This document shows, one piece after another, positions 48,593 to 57,397 of a DNA stretch of 64,000 bases. The notes under the pieces were generated by a model that worked only from the letters and a program-made list of their open reading frames with translations, ran no database searches and was not told where the DNA came from. Positions within the stretch are counted from its first letter, which is position 1; every line of letters starts with the position of its first letter. The position numbers were made by a program, and so were the translations under genes. The stretch comes from Rickettsiales bacterium (GTDB lineage Bacteria; Pseudomonadota; Alphaproteobacteria; Rickettsiales; UBA998): positions 546,270 through 610,269 of the forward strand of contig JANQNR010000004.1 of assembly GCA_028279475.1 (NCBI GenBank), in the 5' to 3' direction.

Positions 48593-49615
48593 ATGTCCTC
48601 ATCCGACACGCTTTTAGGAATGACGCGCCATCACGGCATTGATTGCATGCGGTTTGTCGCCTTTCTGGCAGTCGTTGCTATTCATGCCATGGCATACCCG
48701 CTCCAGGGCACTTATGGCATGACTCCTGAGTCACTGATTTCCGTTCTTTCACGCTTTGCCGTTCCATTCTTTTTTATCACCTCAGGTTATTTTCTGGCAC
48801 GCCACCATAAAACACCATGGCCAGCTATTCTGAAACTGGCTAAACGCCTACTCCCTCACTTCCTGTGCTGGGGACTGCTTTACCTGTACCTCTTTGGCGA
48901 TCCACATCGTACTTTAACACGCCCATGGGAGCTGCTGCATTTCCTCATCACCGGTGCTCCCAGTTGGCATTTATGGTTTTTACCAGCCCTTGGTATCTCC
49001 TGTGGTATTGTATTGGTTGTGCACCGTTATGCGGGATGGAAAGCGTTGTTTATCGTAGCGGCAGCATTCTATGCATGTAGCCTGACCTTCGGTGCCTATC
49101 ATACCATGCATGGTATTGTACCGGATCCCCGCTGGCATAGCCATTACGGACCATTCGTTGGCGTTTTATTCGTGAGCATCGGCTACTGGTTAAGACAACA
49201 TCCAATACGGGTGACACGATCACAAGCGTTCATGCTACTGTTCACAAGCATTATTGCCACCCTGACTGAAGGCATCTGGCTGGATGCTGCCGAGATGCAT
49301 CCGCTTTCCAAATTTGAATATGGCCCCAGCATCATCGTGTTTGGGCTAGGAATCTTCCTGCTGGCGCAACGGCTTCAAATACATTCGCAAACCGGCAAAG
49401 CGATGGCATGGCTTGGCACATGGGTATTGCCGATGTATGGCGGGCATTTGCTCTTTATGAGGCTTTTAGTTCAGTATGTTCAACTGAATCATGGGTTGAT
49501 GGAGGCCATCTTGCTATGGGCGCTAAGTGTGTTGGGATCTATCGTACTGGTCATCATGATTGTAGCAATAACAAAACTACTAACTACAGAATCTCTAGTA
49601 CGAAAAAAAAGCTAG
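48593..49615 (+). CDS. Acyltransferase 3 family membrane protein
   Basis: 340 residues with about ten membrane segments. The N-terminal GIDCMRFVAFLAVVAIHAMA carries the family's conserved Arg and catalytic His region; VPFFFITSGYFLARHH follows. WHLWFLPALG is the further family pattern. Such proteins O-acetylate surface or exopolysaccharides at the inner membrane. Substrate unknown. It stands alone between rpsD and the convergent algH gene. Confidence 0.88.
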   Translation: MSSSDTLLGMTRHHGIDCMRFVAFLAVVAIHAMAYPLQGTYGMTPESLISVLSRFAVPFFFITSGYFLARHHKTPWPAILKLAKRLLPHFLCWGLLYLYLFGDPHRTLTRPWELLHFLITGAPSWHLWFLPALGISCGIVLVVHRYAGWKALFIVAAAFYACSLTFGAYHTMHGIVPDPRWHSHYGPFVGVLFVSIGYWLRQHPIRVTRSQAFMLLFTSIIATLTEGIWLDAAEMHPLSKFEYGPSIIVFGLGIFLLAQRLQIHSQTGKAMAWLGTWVLPMYGGHLLFMRLLVQYVQLNHGLMEAILLWALSVLGSIVLVIMIVAITKLLTTESLVRKKS

Positions 49616-49618
49616 TAC

Positions 49619-50242
49619 TTAAGCGTGCCCGGCAACAGGGGAAAAACGCAGCATATCCACCCCTAACGTTTTGGCCGCCAGTGCGTAGCGTGCCTCATTA
49701 TCAGGATGAAATGCCACTTCCGGTGTCGCCGGTGCCGTCACCCAATAATTCGATTCAATCTCTGACTCAAGCTGACCCGCCGCCCATCCGGCATAACCGA
49801 TCACGAGCATCGCATGTTGTGGCCCCTTACCCTGTACCACATCACGCAGCACCGTCATACTAGCAGAGACGGAAATTCCACATTCATGATCCAGCGTATC
49901 TTCACCACAATAATCACCGCTATGCACTATAAACCCACGGTTTTCCTCGACAGGACCACCATGATAGACATTCAACTCAGGATGACGATGATCCAACTCC
50001 AATCCCAATTGCTGACATAACGAGGAATAATGCACCATATCCAGCGATTTATTCAGCATTACACCCATAGCACCGCCCGCATTATGGGCAAAAATATAAA
50101 TTAACGATTGGGAGAATAACTCTCCCGTCATAGCCGGTGTCGCAATCAGGAACTGTCCTTCATAGTACCCCTCCTGATACTCATCAGGAGCAACTCCCTC
50201 ACTAAACCGAATACGCTCGCTACCGAATATGCTACTTGTCAT
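49619..50242 (-). CDS. YqgE/AlgH family protein
   Basis: 207 residues from ATG 50242 (MTSSIFGSERIRFSEG), with GGAGGA upstream; the frame stays open further but without homology. Family signature YYEGQFLIATPAMTGELFSQSLIYIFAHNAGGAMGVMLNK (several blocks) and VYHGGPVEENRGFIVHS. Function of the family is uncertain; it is often named a transcriptional regulator without clear DNA-binding evidence. Confidence 0.92.
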   Translation of the reverse strand: MTSSIFGSERIRFSEGVAPDEYQEGYYEGQFLIATPAMTGELFSQSLIYIFAHNAGGAMGVMLNKSLDMVHYSSLCQQLGLELDHRHPELNVYHGGPVEENRGFIVHSGDYCGEDTLDHECGISVSASMTVLRDVVQGKGPQHAMLVIGYAGWAAGQLESEIESNYWVTAPATPEVAFHPDNEARYALAAKTLGVDMLRFSPVAGHA

Positions 50243-50322
50243 AAATAATGTCCTCCGCAGTAGCCTAGCACGGAATTGCTTCTGTCGCCATGCCAAATTT
50301 CCAAAAATATATGAATCCTTTG

Positions 50323-51183
50323 TTACACTGAGGGTTTCTGCTGGGACACCTCGTGTTGCATCCAAGCAAGGGGAGCTATCTCCACCGGCTGTCCTGCTAC
50401 CAGTATCGACTTACCTGCACTACTCGCATCCTGAAATTTTTCCACATGGATCAACGCCAGCCCTTTATTCCCAACATGTGAGCGCATATCACCAATCAGG
50501 GCACCATCTTCAGTCACGATGTCCGTGCCAAAATCAGGCAGCTCCCCTGCCGCACTGATATGGTGCAAATATTTTCGCAATTGCCCCCGATGCTTGGAGC
50601 GAGCGGTTACCTCTTGTCCAACATAACAGCCTTTATGGAAATCAATGGCGTGGAGTTGGTCATAGCCCATTTCCAGCAGCAGGGAACGTTCTACTACAGC
50701 ATCCTTCCATCCCTCGGGAATACCGAGCTTTAAACGTTGTGCCTCATAATGTGTTTCCTCTTGAGAACCAGGCAATGCCATAGGAGACAGCATACGCCGT
50801 CCGAGCGCTTCGTGACGTGGATCGGCAAAGATAACACTGTCGCTCGGTATAGAGACCTCACTATCATCCATTATGGCAAAGACGTACCAGTCGTCCAATG
50901 CTTCAAATGTGACGTCAGCACGTAATCGATACATGGTCAGACGCTTCAACAGCCCCGGCATTTGCGTAGCCTCCGTTTCCAGCAGAATCGCATCATCCTG
51001 CCGAACTAAAAAGAAATCATGCAGAAACTTTCCCTGCGGTGTCAGCAGGGCAGAAAAAAGTCCCGGCTGAGTATCCAGCAACTCTACATTATTTGTGATG
51101 AGGCCTTGCAGAAGGCGGCGGCTATCAGCACCAGTAATGCGAAGAATACGACGGTCATGCAGTGAAATGATGGATTCGCTCAT
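50323..51183 (-). CDS. ygfZ: Folate-binding YgfZ/GcvT-like protein
   Basis: 286 residues. Tetrahydrofolate-dependent factor for repair or maturation of iron-sulfur enzymes such as MiaB. Carries the family motif KGCYVGQEVTARSKHRGQ with its conserved Cys (about 197-214) and the N-terminal RRLLQGLITNNVELLD fold segment. Reads in the same direction as the glycosyltransferase 30 bases upstream. Confidence 0.92.
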   Translation of the reverse strand: MSESIISLHDRRILRITGADSRRLLQGLITNNVELLDTQPGLFSALLTPQGKFLHDFFLVRQDDAILLETEATQMPGLLKRLTMYRLRADVTFEALDDWYVFAIMDDSEVSIPSDSVIFADPRHEALGRRMLSPMALPGSQEETHYEAQRLKLGIPEGWKDAVVERSLLLEMGYDQLHAIDFHKGCYVGQEVTARSKHRGQLRKYLHHISAAGELPDFGTDIVTEDGALIGDMRSHVGNKGLALIHVEKFQDASSAGKSILVAGQPVEIAPLAWMQHEVSQQKPSV

Positions 51184-51213
51184 GGCATCTACATAGGTAG
51201 AACAGCCAATATT

Positions 51214-52260
51214 TCAAGCGGCACGCTGCGCGGCAATCATCTCCAACGCTTCACTCATCCGGGCACAGATTTTCGGGCGTGCATAATGAGTGACGACGTA
51301 TTCCCGCGCTTTTTGTCCCATAGCCGCTGCTTCTTCCGGGCTGCCCAGCAACTGTATGATCCCATCTGCCAGCGCGTCCGGGTCACCTTTCGAAACCATC
51401 ACCCCACAACCGATCGCCTCTTCCATCACTTCCGACGGCCCCTCAGCATCAGTGACAACCAACGGCAACCCATGCGCCATCGCCTCCAGTACCACAATGC
51501 CAAACGGTTCATGAAGCGATGGTACGCAGAATACATCAATCTCCCGAAAAAACGCATCAACCTCCGGCACCCACCCCTGAAATTGCACCAGGCCTTTGAG
51601 ATTCACTTCCTGCACCACCTGTTCCAATGCTGCACGCTCTTCGCCGTCACCCGCCAGAAAAGCTTCAAACATCACACCACGATCATGCAGTCGTGCCAAC
51701 GCTTTTAACCAGACGTCAAATCCCTTTTTCTTGACCAATCGCCCCAACGCACCAATACGCGGCGGAGAACGCCAGTAACGAGAATATTCCCGTGGCGCAC
51801 TACCCAGCATGTTCGGTATATGATAACAGGTGTCCGGTACTCGCTGCGGATATGCCTGCAAAACCGCCTGTTGCATATGCCGAGTAATGCAAAACACTAC
51901 ATCCGCCTTATCCAGATGCTGGAACTGGTAGTTATGTGATACCGCCACCAGCGGAACCTGTTTAAAACCGCTTTTTGCTGCCAGCGTTAACGCCCGATTA
52001 CCATGGGTAATCATTGCTTCTGCACCAAACTCTTTGCAAACTTTTCCCAGTTTGCGTGCAGCCAGCCTGTCCCAACTACCGAGGTTCGACAACATGGTTA
52101 ATTGGCAACCTTGTGCTTTGGCCATCTCGTTAATCATGGCATCCGGCAACGTAACAAACAGCACCTCATGCCCGATTTCTTTTAGCCCCACCGCATAATC
52201 CAGCGAGGCCTGCTCAATCCCGCCTGCATTACCACCAAGCATTATATTGACAATGCGCAT
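51214..52260 (-). CDS. Glycosyltransferase family 4 protein
   Basis: 348 residues, GT-B fold. N-terminal MLGGNAGGIEQASLDYAVGL, a middle RIGALGRLVKKKGFDVWLKAL nucleotide-binding start (two blocks), and the C-terminal EX7E motif in VPSLHEPFGIVVLEAMAHGLPLV. It follows lpxK by 17 bases in the lipid A cluster, so it probably adds a sugar to the inner core or an outer glycan. Donor not determined. Confidence 0.92.
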   Translation of the reverse strand: MRIVNIMLGGNAGGIEQASLDYAVGLKEIGHEVLFVTLPDAMINEMAKAQGCQLTMLSNLGSWDRLAARKLGKVCKEFGAEAMITHGNRALTLAAKSGFKQVPLVAVSHNYQFQHLDKADVVFCITRHMQQAVLQAYPQRVPDTCYHIPNMLGSAPREYSRYWRSPPRIGALGRLVKKKGFDVWLKALARLHDRGVMFEAFLAGDGEERAALEQVVQEVNLKGLVQFQGWVPEVDAFFREIDVFCVPSLHEPFGIVVLEAMAHGLPLVVTDAEGPSEVMEEAIGCGVMVSKGDPDALADGIIQLLGSPEEAAAMGQKAREYVVTHYARPKICARMSEALEMIAAQRAA

Positions 52261-52277
52261 TATACCTCCCCACTAAT

Positions 52278-53249
52278 TCATCGAATAATAAAGACTTTTT
52301 GCATGATCTCCAGTACTATCTCTTTTGGTGACAACTCCAGTTGAATGGGAATAGGCGTCACTTGTGCCTTCCATGCATCATCCAGTCGTACCCAGTCCTT
52401 TTCTGTTGTCACCAGTAAAGCGCCAGCCTCTTTCGCTGCCATTGCAAGCGATTCCAACTCTTGAGATGTATAAGGATGATGGTCGGAAAAATCATGTGTT
52501 TGCACAACGTCCATCTGATACTCACGCAACATCCCATAAAATTTCTCTGGCCTTCCAATACCGGCAAAGGCGACAACCGACCTCGCCTGTATCTGATCTA
52601 GGATGGAAGGCTGCACTACACCGCGCAATAACTGCACATGCCCCGGCAGTCGTGGAATGATCTGTTGCTGGTCCTGCCCAATAACAAGGACGACCTGCGC
52701 CCGATCACACGCATTTTGAAGCGTCTCACGCAGTGGTCCGGCAGGAAAAGTAGTCCCATTCCCCAACCCATACCCACCATCCAGCACAAGTAATGATACA
52801 TCCTGATACAGAGAGGGGTTTTGTAGCCCGTCATCCATCAACAACACATCCGCACCGGCATCAATAGCAATGCTAGCTGTCTCATAGCGGTCTTTACCGA
52901 CCCAGCACGGCGCATGCTTCGCTAGTAATAATGGTTCATCACCAACCTGCGCCGCCGTGTGCATTGCTTCCACCCGGGTAGCCTGCCGGATGGTTCCACC
53001 ATACCCTCGAGACAGGATATGTGGCGTATGTCCCATTGCCTGAAGCAGCTGCACTAATGCGATCACCACTGGCGTTTTACCTGCACCTCCCATAACGATA
53101 TTGCCGACACAAATTACCGGTACAGATAATTTGTGAGGCGTTACCATTCGTCGCCTGAAATGATAAGCACATTGATATAGCCAAGCCAATGGCTGAAGCA
53201 TGGAACAATATAATCCTGGAGGATTATGCCAAAACTCAGGCGCTTTCAT
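52278..53249 (-). CDS. lpxK: Tetraacyldisaccharide 4'-kinase
   Basis: Phosphorylates the lipid A precursor at the inner membrane. 323 residues from ATG 53249 (MKAPEFWHNPPGLYCSMLQPL), which overlaps the waaA stop by 14 bases; a start 22 codons upstream would run further into waaA. Walker A-like VGNIVMGGAGKTPVVIAL, DGLQNPSLYQDVSLLVLDGG and the DFSDHHPYT motif are all present. Confidence 0.95.
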   Translation of the reverse strand: MKAPEFWHNPPGLYCSMLQPLAWLYQCAYHFRRRMVTPHKLSVPVICVGNIVMGGAGKTPVVIALVQLLQAMGHTPHILSRGYGGTIRQATRVEAMHTAAQVGDEPLLLAKHAPCWVGKDRYETASIAIDAGADVLLMDDGLQNPSLYQDVSLLVLDGGYGLGNGTTFPAGPLRETLQNACDRAQVVLVIGQDQQQIIPRLPGHVQLLRGVVQPSILDQIQARSVVAFAGIGRPEKFYGMLREYQMDVVQTHDFSDHHPYTSQELESLAMAAKEAGALLVTTEKDWVRLDDAWKAQVTPIPIQLELSPKEIVLEIMQKVFIIR

Positions 53250-54534
53250 CGGATGTTTGATAAGTTTCGATAGCATGTAAAATAGTCGGAGAAAGCGCTT
53301 CATGGATATGGTCAATCACATGCTTGTTACGCTCGACCACATCCAACGCCGCCTGAGCCATTTCGTCCTGTTTACCCTGATCACGTAGCAAGGTTTCCAG
53401 ACTTTCGCGCAAATGCGACTGATCCCGAACCGGTATGGCAGCACCTGCCTGCTCCAGTTCCGTACAGAACTCTCTGAAATTGTCCATATGAGCGCCGTAG
53501 AGAATCGCACAATCCAAACGCGCAGCCTCCAATGGGTTTTGGCCACCATGCGGCACCAAAGACCCACCGATAAACACAATGCTGGCCATGCGGTAGAAAA
53601 TACCCAACTCTCCCATCGTATCCGCGATATAGACATCCGTGTGCGCTTTGATGGTTTCTTTACGACTGCGCTGCACTACCCGCAACTCTTGCATTTCTAG
53701 TGCCTCACGAATCGTATCACCGCGCGTATTATGACGGGGGACGATAATACTCAATAGCCCAGGAAATGCCTCCTGTAAGTGACTATGAATCTCACCAATC
53801 ATAATCTCTTCACCCTCGTGGGTACTGGCTGCCAGCCAGACCGGGCGCCCCCCAATTTCACCGATTAATTCACCCATGAGCTTGGAATCTGAAGGCAAAG
53901 GCGGTGATGAAAATTTCATATTCCCGAAACTGACAGGATTGACTGCACCAAGATTGGCAAAACGCCGTGTGTCTTCATCACTTTTGGCAAAGATATGGGT
54001 AAAGCATTGCAATAATTGCTCGCTGAATGCCCGTACTTTGTGCCAACGCTGGGCAGAACTATCAGAAATCCGGCCATTCAGCAACGCCAATGGAATGCCG
54101 AAAGCATGGATGGTGACGATCATGTTCGGCCATAGTTCTGAATCAACAAAGCAAGCCATATCCGGTTGCCAGTGCTTCAGGAATCTCCGAATTGCAAGGG
54201 GCGTATCCAAAGGCGCGAACTGATGAAATGCATTTTCCGGTAGCCGGGTCACCACATGCCTGGCCGACGTCACCGTTACAGTTGTCATCAGAATATGTAC
54301 CTGTGGAAATGCTTCCGCCCAGCGACGTACCAGCGGCATGACCGACTGAGATTCCCCCATACTGGCAGCGTGTACCCAGATAAGCGGTGTATCAGGACGT
54401 GGCAACGACGCCTTACCGAATCGCTCTTTCATGCGCAACGGCTCTTCCTTCCCCTGCTTCACCCGCCAACGCAGGTAAAAAGGCAGGAAAGGCATGATGA
54501 AGTACGAGGCGATACGGTAAAAATGATAATACAT
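53236..54534 (-). CDS. waaA: 3-deoxy-D-manno-octulosonic acid (Kdo) transferase
   Basis: Adds Kdo to lipid IVA at the inner membrane. 432 residues with a hydrophobic N-terminal anchor (YRIASYFIMPFLPFYLRW), IWVHAASMGESQSVMPLVRR holding the catalytic Glu, NGRISDSSAQRW, and the C-terminal GSLVPHGGQNPLEAA. Coupled to lpxK. An inverted-repeat element fills the gap between it and the DUF374 gene. Confidence 0.96.
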   Translation of the reverse strand: MYYHFYRIASYFIMPFLPFYLRWRVKQGKEEPLRMKERFGKASLPRPDTPLIWVHAASMGESQSVMPLVRRWAEAFPQVHILMTTVTVTSARHVVTRLPENAFHQFAPLDTPLAIRRFLKHWQPDMACFVDSELWPNMIVTIHAFGIPLALLNGRISDSSAQRWHKVRAFSEQLLQCFTHIFAKSDEDTRRFANLGAVNPVSFGNMKFSSPPLPSDSKLMGELIGEIGGRPVWLAASTHEGEEIMIGEIHSHLQEAFPGLLSIIVPRHNTRGDTIREALEMQELRVVQRSRKETIKAHTDVYIADTMGELGIFYRMASIVFIGGSLVPHGGQNPLEAARLDCAILYGAHMDNFREFCTELEQAGAAIPVRDQSHLRESLETLLRDQGKQDEMAQAALDVVERNKHVIDHIHEALSPTILHAIETYQTSDESA

Positions 54535-54539
54535 GCATC

Positions 54540-54694
54540 AGGCCTCGTTGAAATATATATTAATGTTTTGTTGCGAGTCGAAAATGGCTGAATACGAGGC
54601 GAAGCCCGCAGTGCGTAGTGGTGCAATATTCTCCTTGTTCTTCTGCAAAATCAGTCGCATGGCAAAATCCTTAATATATATTTCAACGAGGCCT
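54540..54694. repeat. 155-bp element with perfect 24-bp terminal inverted repeats
   Basis: Left arm 54540-54563 begins AGGCCTCGTTGAAATA; right arm 54671-54694 is its exact reverse complement. The 107-base centre contains CGAAAATG (54579-54586), 20 bases, then CGCAGTG (54607-54613), the same spacing as in the element at 57263-57381. There is no transposase, so it is a MITE-like or palindromic repeat. It lies wholly between the DUF374 stop and the waaA start. Confidence 0.85.
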
Positions 54695-54703
54695 AAGCTC
54701 TGT

Positions 54704-55387
54704 TTATGCTGTCGCGAGACAATCAGCTTCATCGGTTATATCATTGAGGCACGATTCAATGCTACATCTTAATCTCTCCCTGTTTTGCTGCTTATCGATC
54801 GACGCATCGGGAAGGTAGAAAATTGGCCTGGAGGCGACAAAATGTAATGATGCAAACGGTAGCCCAACGACAAAACTATCCCAGGAATTTAATGTACGAC
54901 ATCGTGACGCAGCATAACCTACGCAGATAACCGGTGCATTCGTCATCATAGCTAACTGTGCCACCCCTTGCGAAGCTATGCGTGCCGGACCACGGGGACC
55001 ATCCGGAGTGATCGCCAAATTACACCCATTCTTGTAGGCGCTTATCAATGCCCGCAAAGCCTCAACGCCACCCTTTGACGTGGATCCATAGATGCTCTCA
55101 ATACCGAAATGTTCCAGTACGCGCCCGATCATACGCCCGTCGGCATGTTTAGAAACGAGTGCACACATAGCACGAGGCGGCACATGGGATTGAATCAGCA
55201 TAATTCGACTATGCCATAACACGAAAATAGCTGGCATTTCTCCTCTGAAATAGGGTGCGCTCTCTTCAGGAATGTGGGTATGCATCCTTCCGGTCCATAA
55301 TACAAGACGGATATAAAGCGCCCCCAGTCGTGCAAGCAAATGATGCACCCATTCTGACTTATAGAGTCGTTTCAATAACTGCTTCAT
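54704..55387 (-). CDS. DUF374 lysophospholipid acyltransferase-like protein
   Basis: 227 residues. Acyltransferase-fold features: IFVLWHSRIMLI with the catalytic His, STSKGGVEALRALI and PDGPRGPARIASQG. Homologues lie beside waaA in many alphaproteobacteria and are thought to act on lipid A or phospholipid. N-terminal amphipathic or membrane segment (HHLLARLGALYIRLVLW). Nine bases after the exporter gene, so one operon. Confidence 0.88.
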   Translation of the reverse strand: MKQLLKRLYKSEWVHHLLARLGALYIRLVLWTGRMHTHIPEESAPYFRGEMPAIFVLWHSRIMLIQSHVPPRAMCALVSKHADGRMIGRVLEHFGIESIYGSTSKGGVEALRALISAYKNGCNLAITPDGPRGPARIASQGVAQLAMMTNAPVICVGYAASRCRTLNSWDSFVVGLPFASLHFVASRPIFYLPDASIDKQQNRERLRCSIESCLNDITDEADCLATA

Positions 55388-55396
55388 TACGTCATG

Positions 55397-57181
55397 CTAT
55401 ATGTGAAAGCTGGCATCCCGGCGTTCATCATCCGAGAGGCGGGAAAATTGGCGATCATACAGCCGGGCGTATACGCCACCTTTTTTCAGCAGCGTTTCAT
55501 GCGTGCCCTGCTCCACCACACGCCCATGATCCAGTACATAAATCCGATCAGCGTGTAAGATAGTGGAGAGGCGATGCGCAATCACTAACGCCGTGCGTGA
55601 TTCCATTAGATTCAACAGTGCTTTTTGCACCATGCGCTCCGATTCCGTATCTAGTGCCGATGTCGCCTCATCAAGCAGCAGAATTGGTGCATTTTTCAGG
55701 AATGCCCGTGCAATACAGAGGCGCTGCCGCTGCCCGCCAGAGATGGTCACACCGCCAGGACCAACTTTCGTATCATAGCCCTGCGGCAACGCCGTGATAA
55801 ATTCATGTGCTGCCGCCAGCTTGGCAGCTTTCTCAATCTCTTCACGCGTAGCGCTCGGGCAGCCATAGGCGATATTACTGGCAACCGTATCGTCGAATAG
55901 CATCACCTCCTGTGTCACAATCGCGATAGACTGACGCAACGATGGCAACGTAACCTGTGAAATCTCCTGTCCATCTACCCAAATATGCCCGGAAGTCGGA
56001 TCATAAAAACGCAACAACAGATTCATAATGGTGGATTTCCCACTACCGGATGCACCTACTAAGGCTACCATCTTGCCGGCCGGAACCTCCAGTGTCACAT
56101 TGCGTAGGGCAGATACATGCGGATTATAGTCAAAACTAACATCCTCAATCACAATATCACCGGAAGGGACGTGCAATTCCGTTGCTTTTGGTTGACTGAC
56201 AATTTCCGGCTTTTTATCCAATGCCCCGAAGAAACGGTTTGCCGCCGCCAACCCTTCTTGTAACTGGTTATTCAGACCAGCCAATGAACGTAATGGCTTG
56301 TACGCCATAATCATTGCAGCAATGAACGAGAAAAACTCCCCTGGCGTGCTATCACCATGGATGACCTGGTATCCGCCATAGCCGATGACCACGGCAATTC
56401 CAAGCGAACCTATTGCTTCCATCATAGGGCTAGCCGCCGCCTGCACCCGCGAGGCCTTCATATAGAGTGTAAACAGGCGGAATACACCGCTTCGCGCTTT
56501 GTCGGTTTCATAATCTTCACGTCCATACGCCTTGACCACCCGCACATTCTGGAACGTTTCATCCAAGGTGGCGGTGAACTCACCCAGTTCACGCTGTGTA
56601 CCATCGGCTACCTTGCGCATACGCTTGCCCAGTCGTAAAATCGGATAAATCGCCAGTGGAAATGCGACCAGTGCCACCAACGAGAGTTCCCAACTCTGAT
56701 AAAACATTAATCCTACCAATACCAAGAGCGACAAAAATTCCTTCGCCAGTCCGGCTAGTACACTGGAAACGGCATGCCGCATCATCTGAATGTCGTTAGT
56801 AAACCGCGATACAATACGCCCAGAGGACTGCTCGTTAAACATCCCCAGATCGGCGTGCATGATATGATGAAATAACTCCACCTGCATATCGGCAACAATA
56901 TGTTGGCCGACATAGCGCATCAGCATGGTCTGCCCATAATTTGCCACTCCACCAATCAACGCAATCACGACCAGCGCCAGTGGAATCATCCACAGCAATT
57001 GTTCATCCTTATTCAGGAAAATCTCATCGAGCACCGGCTGCAACAACCAGGCATTCGCCGCGCCAGCAAATGCAACCACCATCATACAAAAGGTTGCCAG
57101 CCAAATTCTGCGCTTGTGCCGAATCAGATAGCCGGAAATCAGTCGGCGAACCATATCCTTGGTCGTGTAGTCCAGTTGCAT
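55397..57181 (-). CDS. msbA: MsbA-type lipid A ABC exporter
   Basis: Flips lipid A-core across the inner membrane. 594 residues, half-transporter: six membrane segments in 1-320, then the ATPase with Walker A GASGSGKST, Q loop IVTQEVM, signature SGGQRQRL, Walker B ILLLDEATSALD and switch His in VIAHRLS. The neighbours waaA, lpxK and DUF374 support the lipid A role over multidrug export. Confidence 0.9.
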   Translation of the reverse strand: MQLDYTTKDMVRRLISGYLIRHKRRIWLATFCMMVVAFAGAANAWLLQPVLDEIFLNKDEQLLWMIPLALVVIALIGGVANYGQTMLMRYVGQHIVADMQVELFHHIMHADLGMFNEQSSGRIVSRFTNDIQMMRHAVSSVLAGLAKEFLSLLVLVGLMFYQSWELSLVALVAFPLAIYPILRLGKRMRKVADGTQRELGEFTATLDETFQNVRVVKAYGREDYETDKARSGVFRLFTLYMKASRVQAAASPMMEAIGSLGIAVVIGYGGYQVIHGDSTPGEFFSFIAAMIMAYKPLRSLAGLNNQLQEGLAAANRFFGALDKKPEIVSQPKATELHVPSGDIVIEDVSFDYNPHVSALRNVTLEVPAGKMVALVGASGSGKSTIMNLLLRFYDPTSGHIWVDGQEISQVTLPSLRQSIAIVTQEVMLFDDTVASNIAYGCPSATREEIEKAAKLAAAHEFITALPQGYDTKVGPGGVTISGGQRQRLCIARAFLKNAPILLLDEATSALDTESERMVQKALLNLMESRTALVIAHRLSTILHADRIYVLDHGRVVEQGTHETLLKKGGVYARLYDRQFSRLSDDERRDASFHI

Positions 57182-57262
57182 CCGGTGGGTGTAACATACC
57201 CTGGGGGGAATTGTCTAATGGAAGAACGGCACCACAGGTCTGTCATCCTATAGTTATTTAAA

Positions 57263-57381
57263 TTTATTTCTGAACATGCGCGAAAATGATTTCGCTTGAG
57301 AACCGCAGCGCAGTGTACGTTGAGGTACATGAGCAGCGGAAGCGCAAAGCGGAGACATTTGCAGCCATGTTCAGGAATAAA
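57263..57381. repeat. 119-bp inverted-repeat element
   Basis: Arms 57263-57278 and 57366-57381 are 16 bases long with one mismatch (left arm ending CTGAACATG). The centre contains nested palindromes: GCGAAA/TTTCGC at 57280-57295 and TGTAC/GTACA at 57314-57329, and the marker CGAAAATG (57281-57288)-20 bases-CGCAGTG (57309-57315) shared with the element at 54540-54694. It lies between the PBP stop and the msbA start. Confidence 0.75.
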
Positions 57382-57397
57382 GGTAAATGACTATACT

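Noticed and set aside
54538..54732. 64-codon minus-strand frame across the inverted-repeat element
   Set aside because: Its sequence is almost entirely repeat and it overlaps the DUF374 gene end; no ribosome site.
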